From NCBI RefSeq assembly GCF_009800965.1, contig NZ_WUAF01000004.1, positions 124,001-188,000 on the forward strand: DNA of 64,000 bases. Direction: 5' to 3'. Shown here one piece after another: positions 63,458-64,000 of this stretch. The translations under genes and the position numbers were made by a program. Origin of the DNA: Cognatazoarcus halotolerans. Its GTDB lineage: Bacteria; Pseudomonadota; Gammaproteobacteria; Burkholderiales; Rhodocyclaceae. How positions within the stretch are numbered: the stretch's first letter is position 1; the number at the start of each line of letters is the position of its first letter. The notes beneath the pieces are model-generated. The model ran no database searches. It saw only the letters and a program-made list of their open reading frames with translations, and was not told the origin of the DNA.

Positions 63458-64000
63458 TCAGGTAGTGACGCCCAGGAAACTCTCGGGCACGTGCAGCGAC
63501 TGCGAGAAGGCGGCCAGCCCCAGGTGATCCATGGTCCAGGTCAGCTTGGGACTGTCCGGGTAGCGGGTGTGGCCGCCCACGAAGATCTCGTTGCGGTTGC
63601 CCGACGGATCGAAGAAATAGATCGTCTTCACCGCCGTGATGCCGTGGCGGTCGTTCTGCTCGATCGGGATGCCGTACTTGCCCATCAGGTCGCCCGCGTA
63701 TACGTGATCTTCCGTGGAGTTCAGGCGGAAAGATACATGGTGGAAGCGTCCCGCCTCCGGGTGCACGCCAAAGGCGATGTCGTGGGCCCGGGATGAGCAG
63801 CTGAAGAAGGTCAGGATCTGGTTGCCGCCGAGCTGGTCCACGAGTTCTTCGGCCAGATCGAACTCGAACACCTCGGCAAACAGGCGCGCCGCGTCGGCCA
63901 TGTTCGGACCAACGATAAACACGTGATCGAGCCCGTAGATGCGCATGCCGCGGATCACGCCCTCGTCGGGCAGGGTGCCCGGATTCACCTCGCCCAGGGT
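63458..64000 (-). CDS. Extradiol dioxygenase (VOC fold), C-terminal part
   Basis: The last ~181 codons; the gene runs past the right edge. Metal ligands are the His in YGLDHVFIVG, the His pair in GRFHHVSFRL and Glu in NRNEIFVGG. It is diverged from the two catechol dioxygenases above and could cleave a substituted catechol or similar diol. It opens a second leftward catabolic unit. Confidence 0.87.
   Translation of the reverse strand, partial: TLGEVNPGTLPDEGVIRGMRIYGLDHVFIVGPNMADAARLFAEVFEFDLAEELVDQLGGNQILTFFSCSSRAHDIAFGVHPEAGRFHHVSFRLNSTEDHVYAGDLMGKYGIPIEQNDRHGITAVKTIYFFDPSGNRNEIFVGGHTRYPDSPKLTWTMDHLGLAAFSQSLHVPESFLGVTT

Overview
The window is high-GC and looks like the chromosome of an aromatic-degrading, polyhydroxybutyrate-storing betaproteobacterium. 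The Dmp-type phenol/meta-cleavage genes, DmpR-type sigma54 activator, phasin, PHB depolymerase and Kup fit the Rhodocyclales (Thauera/Azoarcus-like). That placement is inference, because there is no rRNA or core marker to fix it.

1-10.6 kb is housekeeping and accessory metabolism. It holds a polyamine-type ABC importer (ATPase, binding protein, start of a permease) divergent from a MocR/GntR regulator, then a CigR-like exported protein, the Kup K+ transporter, an acyl-CoA thioesterase, a SAM hydroxide adenosyltransferase, a phasin and a PHB depolymerase.

10.6-35.6 kb is a phenol/catechol regulon. The phenol hydroxylase genes dmpKLMNOP run leftward from a sigma54 promoter with two DmpR-type upstream activator sites. 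Two tandem catechol 2,3-dioxygenases follow. A second leftward operon carries a GlcG/HbpS-type gene and dmpCDEFGHI, and appears to continue into YCF48-like, RND/MMPL, DUF1302 and DUF1329 envelope genes. Regulators are a DmpR homologue and a GntR/FCD protein. dmpQ is displaced and sits alone behind its own terminator. A palindrome, TCTCGAGA, recurs in the control regions of four leftward units. In two of them it lies exactly 7 bp before matching -35/-10 promoters.

35.8-62 kb lies downstream of an initiator tRNA-Met gene and looks like an inserted island. It opens with a degenerate tyrosine-recombinase-like gene and ends with a PcfJ-like gene; both are preceded by the same TGGGAC direct-repeat element. 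Between them is a tightly packed rightward array of ten genes (37.5-58.3 kb): a trypsin-like protease, an FHA membrane protein, a small protein carrying a recurring unnamed module, a stand-alone VirD4/TraG-type ATPase, a 37-residue peptide, a 1695-residue P-loop NTPase with seven near-identical 52-residue repeats, two CorA-like membrane proteins flanking a metallophosphoesterase, and an 1832-residue P-loop NTPase with TPRs. The recurring module occurs four times in three of these proteins. The layout (large NTPase/repeat sensors, protease, membrane proteins, mobile borders) resembles a conflict or immune signalling system; I recognise no described system with this composition. IS3- and ISL3-family relics lie on its right side.

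62.2-64 kb returns to aromatic catabolism: a tautomerase-family protein, an SDR-fold protein lacking the usual Lys, and the C-terminal part of an extradiol dioxygenase that runs off the window.
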